DNA of 64,000 nucleotides from JBFLVT01 sp036804525. Lineage in GTDB: Bacteria > Bacillota > Desulfotomaculia > Desulfotomaculales > JASEER01. The notes beneath the pieces are model-generated. The model saw nothing but the letters and a program-made list of their open reading frames with translations. It was not told where the DNA came from and made no database searches. Where the stretch lies: the NCBI GenBank assembly GCA_036804525.1, contig DAIRSE010000004.1, forward strand, positions 1 to 64,000, read 5' to 3'. Below, one piece after another: positions 9,298-16,882 of the stretch. Every line of letters begins with the position of its first letter. Within the stretch, counting starts at the first letter, position 1. The translations under genes were made by a program, and so were the position numbers.

Positions 9298-10063
9298 ACA
9301 GAGCGGTGACATCCGGGAACGGCCAATCGTTCAAGGATTCAAGCGACTTGTAGTCAGTCATGTCCACGGTGATCGGCGTGATTGAGATATACCCGTCCCT
9401 GACAGCGGCGATGTCGGTTCCGGGATCGGAGCGAACACTCATAGGCTTCCCGGCCATCCAGAAGTATTCCCTCCCCCTAGGGTCGGTCCTCCTGTCGATG
9501 GCGTTAACGTAGACAAGGCTGCCGAGCTTGGTGAGCCTGTTCCCCTTGGGGATTCCAGGAGGGACGTTGATATTAAGAAGGGTTCCCCTGGAGATGCCGC
9601 GCTGCAAGACGACAGGCAGCAGCTGCTTGGTGTAGGCTGCGGCGTAGGTAAAATCTTGTCCCTGGTGCGTCGCCAGAGATACGGCGATTGCCGGTACCCC
9701 GTTGATTACACCCTCCAAGGCGGACGCCACCGTTCCGGAGTAAAGAACGTCGGTGCCTAGGTTAGGCCCCAGGTTGATGCCCGCAACCACAATGTCCGGC
9801 TGTTGGGGCACCAGGGACTCCAGTCCCAGCTTAACGCAGTCTGCCGGCGTCCCGTCGACGACCCATCCTTTAGATATGGGGTTGTCAAACGATGTCTCCC
9901 TGGCGCGCAGAGGGCGATGCATGGTAATAGCATGCCCCACGGCGCTGCGCTCCCTGTCCGGGGCTACAACATAGATTTCCTCGGCGATTTGTTCCAGAGT
10001 CTGGCGGAGAACGCTAAGCCCCCGCGCAAAAATGCCATCGTCGTTAGTTAACAGAATCCTCAT
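9287..10063 (-). CDS. surE: 5'/3'-nucleotidase SurE
   Basis: 258-residue survival protein E, a metal-dependent phosphatase acting on nucleoside monophosphates. The N-terminal MRILLTNDDG gives the conserved metal-binding Asp pair, and the YSGTVASALEG and GINLGPNLG segments are family hallmarks. The ATG is preceded by AGGGGTAACTG. It lies at the distal end of the que operon, 16 nt after ypmA. The gene order suggests cotranscription but not a role in queuosine synthesis. Confidence 0.95.
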   Translation of the reverse strand: MRILLTNDDGIFARGLSVLRQTLEQIAEEIYVVAPDRERSAVGHAITMHRPLRARETSFDNPISKGWVVDGTPADCVKLGLESLVPQQPDIVVAGINLGPNLGTDVLYSGTVASALEGVINGVPAIAVSLATHQGQDFTYAAAYTKQLLPVVLQRGISRGTLLNINVPPGIPKGNRLTKLGSLVYVNAIDRRTDPRGREYFWMAGKPMSVRSDPGTDIAAVRDGYISITPITVDMTDYKSLESLNDWPFPDVTALFND

Positions 10064-10079
10064 CAGTTACCCCTAGGAT

Positions 10080-10262
10080 CTAAGCATTGTAAATGGCGAT
10101 TGTCATCCTGCCGTCCTTTTCCAGTGTCAGGCCGAAAATCAGGCTCCTGTCCTTGAGCGCTTTGTTCAGGAAGTCCACTACCTTATACATCTCATCGTAT
10201 GCGGTAAAAGACTGGTTAGCGATCAATTCCAATTTGTTTTGGCTGGGCTGATCCTTTGACAT
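10080..10262 (-). CDS. ypmA: YpmA family protein (DUF4264)
   Basis: 60-residue soluble protein. The segment MYKVVDFLNKALKDRSLIFG and the end MTIAIYNA match the small YpmA family I know from Bacillus; its function is unknown. ATG at 10262 is preferred because a GGGGGG tract lies 7 nt upstream; the GTG immediately before it is the alternative start. It lies between folE and surE in the same orientation, so it is probably part of the que transcript. Confidence 0.8.
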   Translation of the reverse strand: MSKDQPSQNKLELIANQSFTAYDEMYKVVDFLNKALKDRSLIFGLTLEKDGRMTIAIYNA

Positions 10263-10283
10263 CACCGATCCCCCCTGGTCATT

Positions 10284-10844
10284 TTAGCTGCCTTTGATGA
10301 GGGCGAAAGCCTCCATCCGCGTCTTGGCATTTGATTCAAAAATTCCCCTGACAGCCGAGGTTATGGTTTTAGCACCGGGTTTATTAACCCCACGCATGGT
10401 CATGCACATGTGCTCGGCCTCAATCACGACAAGGACACCGTGAGGCTCGAGTTTTCGCATAATCGCGTCGGCCACCTGGGCGGTCAGCCGCTCCTGGAGC
10501 TGCGGGCGACGGGCAAAGCCCTCGACAACCCGGGCAAGCTTCGAGAGCCCGGTAATCAAGCCGCGCCGGGGAATGTAGGCCACGTGGGCCTTGCCGAAAA
10601 ACGGCAGCAGGTGATGCTCGCAAAAGGAAAAGAGCGGGATATCCTTGACCAGGACCAGCTCCTCGTGGTCTTCGGTAAAAAAACGCTCAAGCTCGTCCTC
10701 GGGGTTTTGGTTCAAGCCGGCAAAGACTTCTTGGTACATGCGCGCCACGCGGCGCGGGGTGTCGCGCAGCCCCTCCCTGGCGGGGTCCTCGCCAATGGCC
10801 TCCAAAATCATTTTTACAGCCCGCTCAATCTTCTCTAAATCCAA
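10284..10844 (-). CDS. folE: GTP cyclohydrolase I
   Basis: 186-residue homododecamer-type enzyme converting GTP to 7,8-dihydroneopterin triphosphate, the first step of both folate and preQ0 synthesis. Visible hallmarks are the zinc ligands in SFCEHHLLPFFGKAHVAYIP and ARRPQLQERLTAQVADAI, plus the later CMTMRGV(N)KPGA segment with the second zinc Cys. The ATG has GAGGAGG upstream. It lies 17 nt after queE, which argues that this copy feeds the queuosine pathway. Confidence 0.96.
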   Translation of the reverse strand: MDLEKIERAVKMILEAIGEDPAREGLRDTPRRVARMYQEVFAGLNQNPEDELERFFTEDHEELVLVKDIPLFSFCEHHLLPFFGKAHVAYIPRRGLITGLSKLARVVEGFARRPQLQERLTAQVADAIMRKLEPHGVLVVIEAEHMCMTMRGVNKPGAKTITSAVRGIFESNAKTRMEAFALIKGS

Positions 10845-10861
10845 TGGGTTGCCTCCTCGCC

Positions 10862-11578
10862 CTACAATATATCCATCACCGGGTGTACCTGGGGAATGAC
10901 CCTTACGTCATTCAGGTAGGCAGCGGCAATTTCTTGTAAGCAAAGCACGTCCGTCCCATCGTAAGGGGTGACCGGCTGGATGACCAGCGGCACGTCCCTG
11001 GAAACCGATGCCACGACTCCCAAAGCCTCCGTGAACTCTTCGCGCCCCGTTTCCCTGCAGACGATCATCTTCACGAAGACCCTTGTCCGACAGGCCACGC
11101 GTAAGAAACTCCGGTGGATTTCGCCGCACCAAACCTCGCCGGCAGCGCTCGGCAGCTTGAAATCCATAGCAATAATATCTATTAGTTTCACGAGGCTTGT
11201 CAACGCTTCGGTGAGGGTGCCGTTGGTCTCCAGGTAGGAGCGGAAACCCATGGCTTGAAGCAAAGGGACAAATTGCTTAAGGAAGCCTGGATAGAGCAAG
11301 GGCTCGCCGCCGGTCAGGCTCACGGCGTGATAAATTTCCCTGTGCAGGGACCCCAGGTAAGAAACGACGCCGTCCACGGTTGCGGGGTTGGCGTGCACCG
11401 TGAAACACTTACTCCCGGGAGGATTTTCAGCCTTGTATTCGGGCGGTATGTCCTTCGGGGTGTCGCAGTAGCGGCAATGCATATTGCAGCCGGCAAAACG
11501 CACAAAAAGATGGCGATAGCCAACATAAGGCCCCTCGCCCTGGATGGAGGTAAAGATCTCGCGCAACGGGGCCTCCAT
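10862..11578 (-). CDS. queE: 7-carboxy-7-deazaguanine synthase (radical SAM)
   Basis: 238-residue radical SAM enzyme that contracts 6-carboxytetrahydropterin to 7-carboxy-7-deazaguanine. The [4Fe-4S] motif appears as CNMHCRYC, i.e. C-x3-C-x2-C, near residues 31-38. SIQGEGPYVGYRHLFVRFAGC is the typical QueE N-terminus and SLTGGEPLLYP carries the SAM-binding GGEP motif. Its ATG overlaps the stop of the DUF366 gene (TAATG), so translation is coupled. Confidence 0.95.
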   Translation of the reverse strand: MEAPLREIFTSIQGEGPYVGYRHLFVRFAGCNMHCRYCDTPKDIPPEYKAENPPGSKCFTVHANPATVDGVVSYLGSLHREIYHAVSLTGGEPLLYPGFLKQFVPLLQAMGFRSYLETNGTLTEALTSLVKLIDIIAMDFKLPSAAGEVWCGEIHRSFLRVACRTRVFVKMIVCRETGREEFTEALGVVASVSRDVPLVIQPVTPYDGTDVLCLQEIAAAYLNDVRVIPQVHPVMDIL

Positions 11579-12144
11579 TATCGTACCCCCCGGACTTTGC
11601 AGCGGGCCATTCTAACACTTGCTATCTCCTGAGCGTAAGCGGCGCAGACCTGCTCAGCCAGAATAGCCGCATCGCTGTCTGGCCAGCCCAGCTCGGGGAG
11701 GCCTATAGCCGGCACAGGCGCGCCCTTAGTATAAATGTTCAGGCCCGTATGAATCATCGTGCTCACCGGGGTGACAGTCGCTATTGAAACCGACAGCTTG
11801 CGGTCCTGCACGTACAGGTCGTCGCCCCTGCGCTCCAGGCCAGCCGCCCCTCTCGCTCCGACGATATCCTTGATGATGGCGATAAAGAGACGCTGGCAAA
11901 GAACGGTCCTGTCGAGATCGTTGGTAAAATGCTCGACAATGAAATGCAGCATGCGGGGGCTGTATATCGGAGCATTGTCAAGGTAGTCGCGGACATCAAC
12001 GAGAGACCGTAAGTCCACGTGGCACGCGCCGATAAAGGCCACAATGCTGTCCCCCTGGACATTGAAATTTCTTAAGGCCCAGAGCGAAGAAAGCTGGCTC
12101 CCGTCGTAGTTTATTTCGCGGGAAACAACCAGGGTGTTGATCAA
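11578..12144 (-). CDS. DUF366 family protein in the preQ0 operon
   Basis: 188-residue protein of the DUF366 family (function unestablished), recognised by its start INTLVVSREINYDGSQLSSLW and the SFIVEHFTND-like central segment. I choose TTG at 12144, which overlaps the queC stop (TTGA) and has GGAGGAGGGG about 8 nt upstream. A longer frame to 12207 would lie inside queC. It contains no signal peptide or membrane helix. Its place between queC and queE, with overlaps at both ends, implies a role in 7-deazaguanine metabolism, but the reaction is not known to me. Confidence 0.8.
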   Translation of the reverse strand: MINTLVVSREINYDGSQLSSLWALRNFNVQGDSIVAFIGACHVDLRSLVDVRDYLDNAPIYSPRMLHFIVEHFTNDLDRTVLCQRLFIAIIKDIVGARGAAGLERRGDDLYVQDRKLSVSIATVTPVSTMIHTGLNIYTKGAPVPAIGLPELGWPDSDAAILAEQVCAAYAQEIASVRMARCKVRGVR

Positions 12145-12800
12145 GGTTCGATCCCCTCCTCCGCCATAGCCCGGTAAAACCGGCGACAGCTCTCGCACTT
12201 TCCGCACGGCCGCTTACCGGAACGGTAACAACTCCAGATGAGGTTCCACGGCACATCCAGGCGTTTGCCCAGCGCCACGATTTCTGCCTTGTTCAGGCGC
12301 TGAGTGTAACACACGACCTGGACGCCGGCAAGAGTGGAAAACTTCAATGCCTTGTTTACGGCAGCCACAAAATCGGCGGAATTATCCGGAAACGTTGCGG
12401 CCTCTTCCCTGTTAAACCCGACCACTATCCTTTCACACTGCAAGGCTTCGGCGAAACAGGCGGCAACGTTGATCAGAAGGCCGTTGCGGTTCGGCACCCA
12501 AACGGCCTGTGCCGTTTTTCCAGCGGCATCCGGATTGTCGAGTTCATCGGGAGCCGGTTCGGGCAGCTGGCCCGGATTGAAAAGGGCGGAGCCGGAAATG
12601 CCTTGCAAAAAGGGCAACTCGACAACCCCGTGCTCAAGCCTGTAATACCCTGCAATAGCCCTTGCAGCCGCGATTTCGCTCGCCGCCGCTGCCTGCCCAT
12701 AGTCGGCAGTCAGGCAAAGCCGGATATCGAGCGTATTCCTGGCGTAGGCCAGGTTTACCACCGAATCGAGACCACCAGAGAGAAGCACAATCCCCCTCAT
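12141..12800 (-). CDS. queC: 7-cyano-7-deazaguanine (preQ0) synthase
   Basis: 219-residue ATP-dependent ligase of the PP-loop family that turns 7-carboxy-7-deazaguanine into preQ0. LLSGGLDSVV (6-15) is the pyrophosphatase loop, and the C-terminal CYRSGKRPCGKCESC cysteines are the zinc site. The ATG overlaps the queD stop (ATGA). It is the second gene of the operon queD-queC-DUF366-queE-folE. Confidence 0.96.
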   Translation of the reverse strand: MRGIVLLSGGLDSVVNLAYARNTLDIRLCLTADYGQAAAASEIAAARAIAGYYRLEHGVVELPFLQGISGSALFNPGQLPEPAPDELDNPDAAGKTAQAVWVPNRNGLLINVAACFAEALQCERIVVGFNREEAATFPDNSADFVAAVNKALKFSTLAGVQVVCYTQRLNKAEIVALGKRLDVPWNLIWSCYRSGKRPCGKCESCRRFYRAMAEEGIEP

Positions 12801-13201
12801 TCATTAACCTCCCTGTAGGCCACCGCGGACGTCGGTGATTCCCACACTTTAACAAGGCTGACGGCTACCTCCGGAGCGATCCCGGCGAGCCGCTGATTTA
12901 CCTCCCTGAAAATGCGCCGGGCGATATTCTCGGCTGTCGGCAACCTGTCCGGAGCACTGCCGTCAAACCAGGAAAGCTCGTTTAACAGGCAATGATCCAG
13001 CTGTTCGACAACCTCGTTGACGTGGGCCTTGAGGACGCCGAAATCAATGACCATTCCCGATTGGTCGACCTGCCTCCCTTTAACCGTTACCTCAACGGAC
13101 CACGTGTGCCCGTGTAGGTTACGGCATTTGCAGGGGTGATCGGGTAACCTGTGTGCCGCGGCAAATGAGGACAGGACTGTGAGTTCGAACATTGTGGCCA
13201 T
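12797..13201 (-). CDS. queD: 6-carboxy-5,6,7,8-tetrahydropterin synthase
   Basis: 134-residue member of the 6-pyruvoyl-tetrahydropterin synthase family. It converts dihydroneopterin triphosphate (from FolE) to 6-carboxytetrahydropterin. The zinc histidines are in SSFAAAHRL and CRNLHGHTW, the catalytic Cys precedes RNLHGH, and a QLDHCLLNEL segment carries the later active-site residues. I choose ATG at 13201, since GGAGGGG lies 5-12 nt upstream; an extension to 13270 lacks homology. It is the first gene of the operon. Confidence 0.94.
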   Translation of the reverse strand: MATMFELTVLSSFAAAHRLPDHPCKCRNLHGHTWSVEVTVKGRQVDQSGMVIDFGVLKAHVNEVVEQLDHCLLNELSWFDGSAPDRLPTAENIARRIFREVNQRLAGIAPEVAVSLVKVWESPTSAVAYREVNE

Positions 13202-13308
13202 TCTGTCCCCTCCAGTGGTAGTAGTATAACCATATCCCGACGCGCCAGGGAGTGTTGGATACCGGAACAACTTATTCTCCAGTCAACCGCAAAAACTCCT
13301 GCAGACAC

Positions 13309-13336
13309 AAAAAGAGTCTCAGAGAGACTCTTTTTT
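13309..13336. terminator. Bidirectional terminator-like hairpin upstream of queD
   Basis: AAAAAGAGTCTC (13309-13320) and GAGACTCTTTTT (13324-13335) form a perfect 12-bp stem with loop AGA, and flanking CACA/TGTG can extend it. It works as an intrinsic terminator in either direction. It lies about 110 nt upstream of the queD start, separating the que operon from the repeat-rich region behind it. Because it precedes queD it could also be part of an attenuated leader, but I see no aptamer. Confidence 0.7.
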
Positions 13337-13388
13337 GTGGCACCAAGCACTATGCATTAAGCACTAAAATTGAAGGAAAAACAAGATC

Positions 13389-13679
13389 CCCCTTACGGGC
13401 CTGTTGAAAAAATGGGGGCTGTTCAGAAACGAGCATGGCGCGGAAGGCCTAGAAGAGTGCTGCAAAAATCCAAGACACTGGTTTTGGCACAGTCGTCTTT
13501 CAGGGTACGACCGTGCTTCGGAAGTTACCCTGAGACCGCTCAGAAAGAGGTCCGAGGCAAGAGGTCAGGACATGTAAACGATGTTACGGTCCCAAAACTG
13601 TCAACGATGTCCTGCTATTTGACACCTAGTGCTTAGTGCCAAATAGGGCAGGCGAAGTTTTTCAAGAGCCCCTTACGGG
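13389..13679. repeat. Disrupted composite repeat between 11-bp direct repeats
   Basis: The segment is bounded by CCCCTTACGGG at 13389-13399 and again at 13669-13679. Inside, 13415-13448 matches the left end and 13648-13672 the right end of the 122-bp element seen whole at 15051. Between them lies 13449-13545, a close inverted copy of 20341-20437, ending in the GAGACCGCT terminus of the second element type. The rest (13546-13647) includes degenerate TGTAAACGATGTTACGG and TGTCAACGATGTCCTG words. No credible gene lies in 13202-13738. Confidence 0.75.
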
Positions 13680-13738
13680 ATTCGCTGATATGTCAGACGT
13701 TTATATCCTAAAGCTTAAAGCCTATGGCTTACAGCTAC

Positions 13739-14887
13739 TTATGCGGCACCGGGATCAACCAATCCCAGAGATAGGTTGTAAGCGTCAGCCGCTTCGTCCA
13801 TGCGCTGCAGCTGCATAAGAAAATCGCCGTACAGTCCCCAGAGGAGTGTGTTTCCGGGATCCTTCGCCAGCAGGTGCTGAAAGATTCTTGTGGCTTCCTC
13901 GTGGTTGCCCAGCTGACCCAGGCAAATGGCCCGGTTGGCCTGGTAAACGGCGTTTTGCGGAGCCAATGCCAGCGCCTGGTCATGGTGCTGTAGGGCATCA
14001 GTAAATTTTTCGAGTCTTACGAGGCAGACGGCAAGGCTGTTGCGGAGAGCGGCGTCATTCGGAGCATGCTTCAAGGCAACGTAATACACGCTCACCGCCT
14101 TTGCGTATTGACCTGTCATTTCATAACAGGCAGCAAGGTTGGCCAGAACGGTGGAATCTGTAGGGGCCAGTTTCCTGGCCAGTTCGTAGCACAAGATGGC
14201 TTCTTCGTAGCGGCGGAGGTGAAAAAGGCTGAAACCCTTGTTATTGAGCAGTTCTACCGAATTAAGGCCGTAGCGCTGGGCTGACTCGTAACAATCGACA
14301 GCTTCCTGGTGCTGGCCAAGTTTGCTGTAGAGTAAACCGCTGTTAAATTCCAGCTCGGCGTTGGACCCGTAAGCGCGGGCCTGCTCGAAATGCACCTTGG
14401 CCTCGCGCATCCTGCCGAGTTGCATCAAGGCAAGACCCCTGTTATTCAGTATGGAGATGCTCACGGTCCGTCCTGCAAGCATCGCCCGATCGTACATCGT
14501 GAGGGCTTTTTCCGGTTCGCCCGCCTGTAGGTACCAGTCCCCCAGGGCGCAGAAAATCTTGGCGCGGTCTCCAAGAACCTCCTTGTCATCGTTGAGGGTC
14601 GCCTCTTCAAGCCAGGAGATAAAATTGCCGGTATCGATACCATAATTTGCTTTCGACAGGTGCCAAGCGGCCCGGTCGAGTTGTCCGCGATGCAGGTAGA
14701 GCTTCCCCGCCTCAAGGTGAAGGTCGACTCTTTTTGGCACCTGCTTTAACAAGGCCTCGAGAAGATTCAGCGCGCGTGTTTCCGCACCGACTAGTTTGTA
14801 AAAGCGCGAATTTAAGTACCAGAAACTGCTGCGGTTTAGCTTGTCCTTAATCCGTCCCCAGGGGCTTCGAACAAAAATCCAGTACAT
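13739..14887 (-). CDS. Tetratricopeptide repeat protein
   Basis: 382-residue soluble protein built almost wholly of TPR units; repeats such as NNRGLALMQLGRMREAKVHF, NNKGFSLFHLRRYEEAILCY and NLAACYEMTGQYAKAVSVYY follow the 34-residue W-LG-Y-A-F-A-P pattern, about nine in all. No signal peptide, catalytic domain or transmembrane helix is seen. TPR proteins act as protein-interaction scaffolds; no partner can be inferred since the gene is flanked by repeat elements on both sides. The ATG is preceded by GGGAGGCGCAGGG. Confidence 0.8.
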   Translation of the reverse strand: MYWIFVRSPWGRIKDKLNRSSFWYLNSRFYKLVGAETRALNLLEALLKQVPKRVDLHLEAGKLYLHRGQLDRAAWHLSKANYGIDTGNFISWLEEATLNDDKEVLGDRAKIFCALGDWYLQAGEPEKALTMYDRAMLAGRTVSISILNNRGLALMQLGRMREAKVHFEQARAYGSNAELEFNSGLLYSKLGQHQEAVDCYESAQRYGLNSVELLNNKGFSLFHLRRYEEAILCYELARKLAPTDSTVLANLAACYEMTGQYAKAVSVYYVALKHAPNDAALRNSLAVCLVRLEKFTDALQHHDQALALAPQNAVYQANRAICLGQLGNHEEATRIFQHLLAKDPGNTLLWGLYGDFLMQLQRMDEAADAYNLSLGLVDPGAA

Positions 14888-15050
14888 CCCTGCGCCTCCC
14901 TCCTCTTTCGTGGAAAGGATTTCGGCGCAGAAGCTTCCTTATCCTGCCAATATTTCCAAGTTTCATCCGACAAAGGTAGGGATTATACGCAGGAGTTCGA
15001 CACTCTAGTTCAGAATAGCGGTCCCCTACATCGGACGTGTTGAAAAAACA

Positions 15051-15172
15051 GGGGCTGTTCAAAAACGAGCATGGCGCGGAAGGCGAAGCCGGCCAGCGCG
15101 GAGCGTACTGGGTGGTACGTGAGCACTGGGCGGCGAGCGTGACAAAGCCAGGCGAAGTTTTTCAACAGCCCC
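15051..15172. repeat. 122-bp terminal-inverted-repeat element, copy A (GGGGCTGTT type)
   Basis: The ends are inverted: GGGGCTGTT-C-AAAAAC at the left and GTTTTT-C-AACAGCCCC at the right, i.e. 9 bp + C-C mismatch + 6 bp. The GC-rich interior contains a smaller hairpin around CGTACTGGGTGGTACG. A further GTTGAAAAAA half-end precedes the left terminus at 15039-15048. The interior matches 20235-20355 (reverse complement) over nearly the whole length. The element has no reading frame of its own; its right end overlaps the 3' end of deoC. Confidence 0.88.
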
Positions 15173-15851
15173 ACATCCCGGGCCATTCCTGCATAATCGC
15201 AACACCGGAGCTTGTCCCCAGGCGGTCGGCGCCGGCCTCCAGCATCGCCAGGGCAGTGGCCAGGTCGCGGATGCTGCCGGCTGCTTTCACCCCAAGGGCG
15301 TTGCCGACAACTTTACGTAAGAATTGCACGTCCTCTACGGTAGCCCCTTGAGGGCCGTAACCTGTTGAGGTTTTAACCGCGTCAGCGCCGGCTCCCGTAG
15401 CCACCCAGCAGCCGATAAGCTTTTCCTGGTCGGTAAGGTACCCGGTTTCGAGGATCAGTTTAACGTAGATATCCTTACGGACATCGCGCGCGCCCTCAAT
15501 AATCTTGTCGGCTTCAGACATGGCGTAGGCCGTGTCGCCTTCCTTGATGGCACCGATGTTGAGTACGACATCGATCTCGTCGGTACCGTCCAGGGCCGCC
15601 TGTCTGGCCTCCGCCACCTTGGCGGCCAGCGAGGCCGTGCCGTGCGGAAAACCTATCACTGTACAAACTTTGATGCCTGTGCCTTGAAGCCGGGACACTG
15701 CCGTGGCCGTGTAGCACGATGCCACGCATACCGCGCCGAAGCCGAATTCCTTCGCCTCTTCGCACAACCGTTCGATGTCAGCTCTTACCGCATCGGGCCG
15801 TAGGTTGGTGTGGTCAATCAACTTGGCCAGTTCAGCTTTAGTAAGGTACAC
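15162..15851 (-). CDS. deoC: Deoxyribose-phosphate aldolase
   Basis: 229-residue class I aldolase cleaving 2-deoxyribose-5-phosphate to glyceraldehyde-3-phosphate and acetaldehyde. The Schiff-base Lys lies in VKTSTGYGPQGATVEDV, and the second active-site Lys in GVKAAGSIRD. The start is GTG at 15851. The last codons (WGC and TGA) come from the terminus of repeat copy A, so the original C-terminus may have been replaced; the TIM-barrel core is complete. The pathway partners Pdp and DeoB lie 45 kb away in this window. Confidence 0.95.
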   Translation of the reverse strand: MYLTKAELAKLIDHTNLRPDAVRADIERLCEEAKEFGFGAVCVASCYTATAVSRLQGTGIKVCTVIGFPHGTASLAAKVAEARQAALDGTDEIDVVLNIGAIKEGDTAYAMSEADKIIEGARDVRKDIYVKLILETGYLTDQEKLIGCWVATGAGADAVKTSTGYGPQGATVEDVQFLRKVVGNALGVKAAGSIRDLATALAMLEAGADRLGTSSGVAIMQEWPGMWGC

Positions 15852-15869
15852 TGTTTTCGATCTCCTATC

Positions 15870-16802
15870 TTATTCCATTCCCAGGGCAATCAGGCGCTCA
15901 ACCAGGTCAGGAAAACTAATCCCAGCGGCACGGGCTGCGTCGGGATAAAGACTTACCTCTGTCATTCCGGGAATGGTATTTAGTTCAAGGATAAAGGGAC
16001 CGTCCTTGCCCACAATGAAATCCACCCGGGCAAAGCCTCTGCAGCCGAGCAGCTCAAAGGTCTGGCGGGCCAGATCCTTGATACGGTCCTGGACGTCCTG
16101 CGGAAGCCTCGGGGGGATGATATGGGAGCTTTTACCAGGCGTGTATTTGGCGGTGTAATCGTATACCCCAGTAGCCGAAGTGATCTCGATAAGCGGCAAT
16201 ACCTCCGGGTTATCGTTTCCCAGTACGGCGGCCGTAACTTCGACTCCCGGAATGTACTCCTCGATAAGCAGCTGTTTGTCGTAACGAAAAGCATTTTCCA
16301 GGGCAAAAGGCAAATCCTCAGCCTTGTGCACGATGTAAACACCGATGGAGGAACCCTGCGTGGGAGGCTTAACCACCAAGGGAACGCCCATCTCCGCAAC
16401 GATTTTGGCTGCCAGCTCGTCGAAACCCCCCGGGGTAGTCGGGCGAGTCTTGACTATGGTGAAGCGGGGGTTGGGCAGCCCAACGCTGCAGAGCAGCCGC
16501 TTGGTGGCGATCTTGTTCATCCCTAGGGCGCTCGCCAGCACACCCGAACCGGTATAAGGAATGCCCAGCAGTTCCAGCAATCCCTGGACGGTACCGTCCT
16601 CGCCAAAACGGCCGTGGAGGGCGATGAACGCAAAATCAATGTCCGCCTCTTCGATCTGGGCCGCCGGTTTGTCTCCGAGGTCGATGGCAACGGCGTCCAA
16701 ATTTTTTTCCGCAAGCGCCTTCAGTACGGCCGTACCGCTCTTCAACGACACTTCCCGTTCAGCCGAACGGCCTCCCATCAGAACGCCGATTTTCCTGGCC
16801 AA
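15870..16802 (-). CDS. ddl: D-alanine--D-alanine ligase
   Basis: ATP-grasp enzyme making the D-Ala-D-Ala dipeptide for peptidoglycan. Hallmarks are VLMGGRSAEREVSL at the N-terminus, ALHGRFGEDGTVQGLLE, VKPPTQGSSIGV, and the C-terminal ELNTIPGMT metal/ATP site. The start is uncertain: ATG at 16820 and 16808 and TTG at 16802 are in frame. I chose TTG because a GGGGGG tract lies 6 nt before it, and TTG starts are common in this genome. It lies 18 nt upstream of deoC on the same strand. Confidence 0.93.
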   Translation of the reverse strand: MARKIGVLMGGRSAEREVSLKSGTAVLKALAEKNLDAVAIDLGDKPAAQIEEADIDFAFIALHGRFGEDGTVQGLLELLGIPYTGSGVLASALGMNKIATKRLLCSVGLPNPRFTIVKTRPTTPGGFDELAAKIVAEMGVPLVVKPPTQGSSIGVYIVHKAEDLPFALENAFRYDKQLLIEEYIPGVEVTAAVLGNDNPEVLPLIEITSATGVYDYTAKYTPGKSSHIIPPRLPQDVQDRIKDLARQTFELLGCRGFARVDFIVGKDGPFILELNTIPGMTEVSLYPDAARAAGISFPDLVERLIALGME

Positions 16803-16882
16803 GGCCATCCCCCCAATCATGACACATACTTAAGTCTATTCTGGTCGGTGATAAAAAATCCTTTTCTCTCCCCTGCCAGCGA

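Noticed and set aside
13202..13308. preQ1 riboswitch in front of queD
   Set aside because: Looked for a preQ1-type stem with A-rich tail; only a plain terminator-like hairpin is present.
13370..13818. Short open frames inside the repeat region
   Set aside because: They cover repeat sequence and change frame between copies; no start signals.
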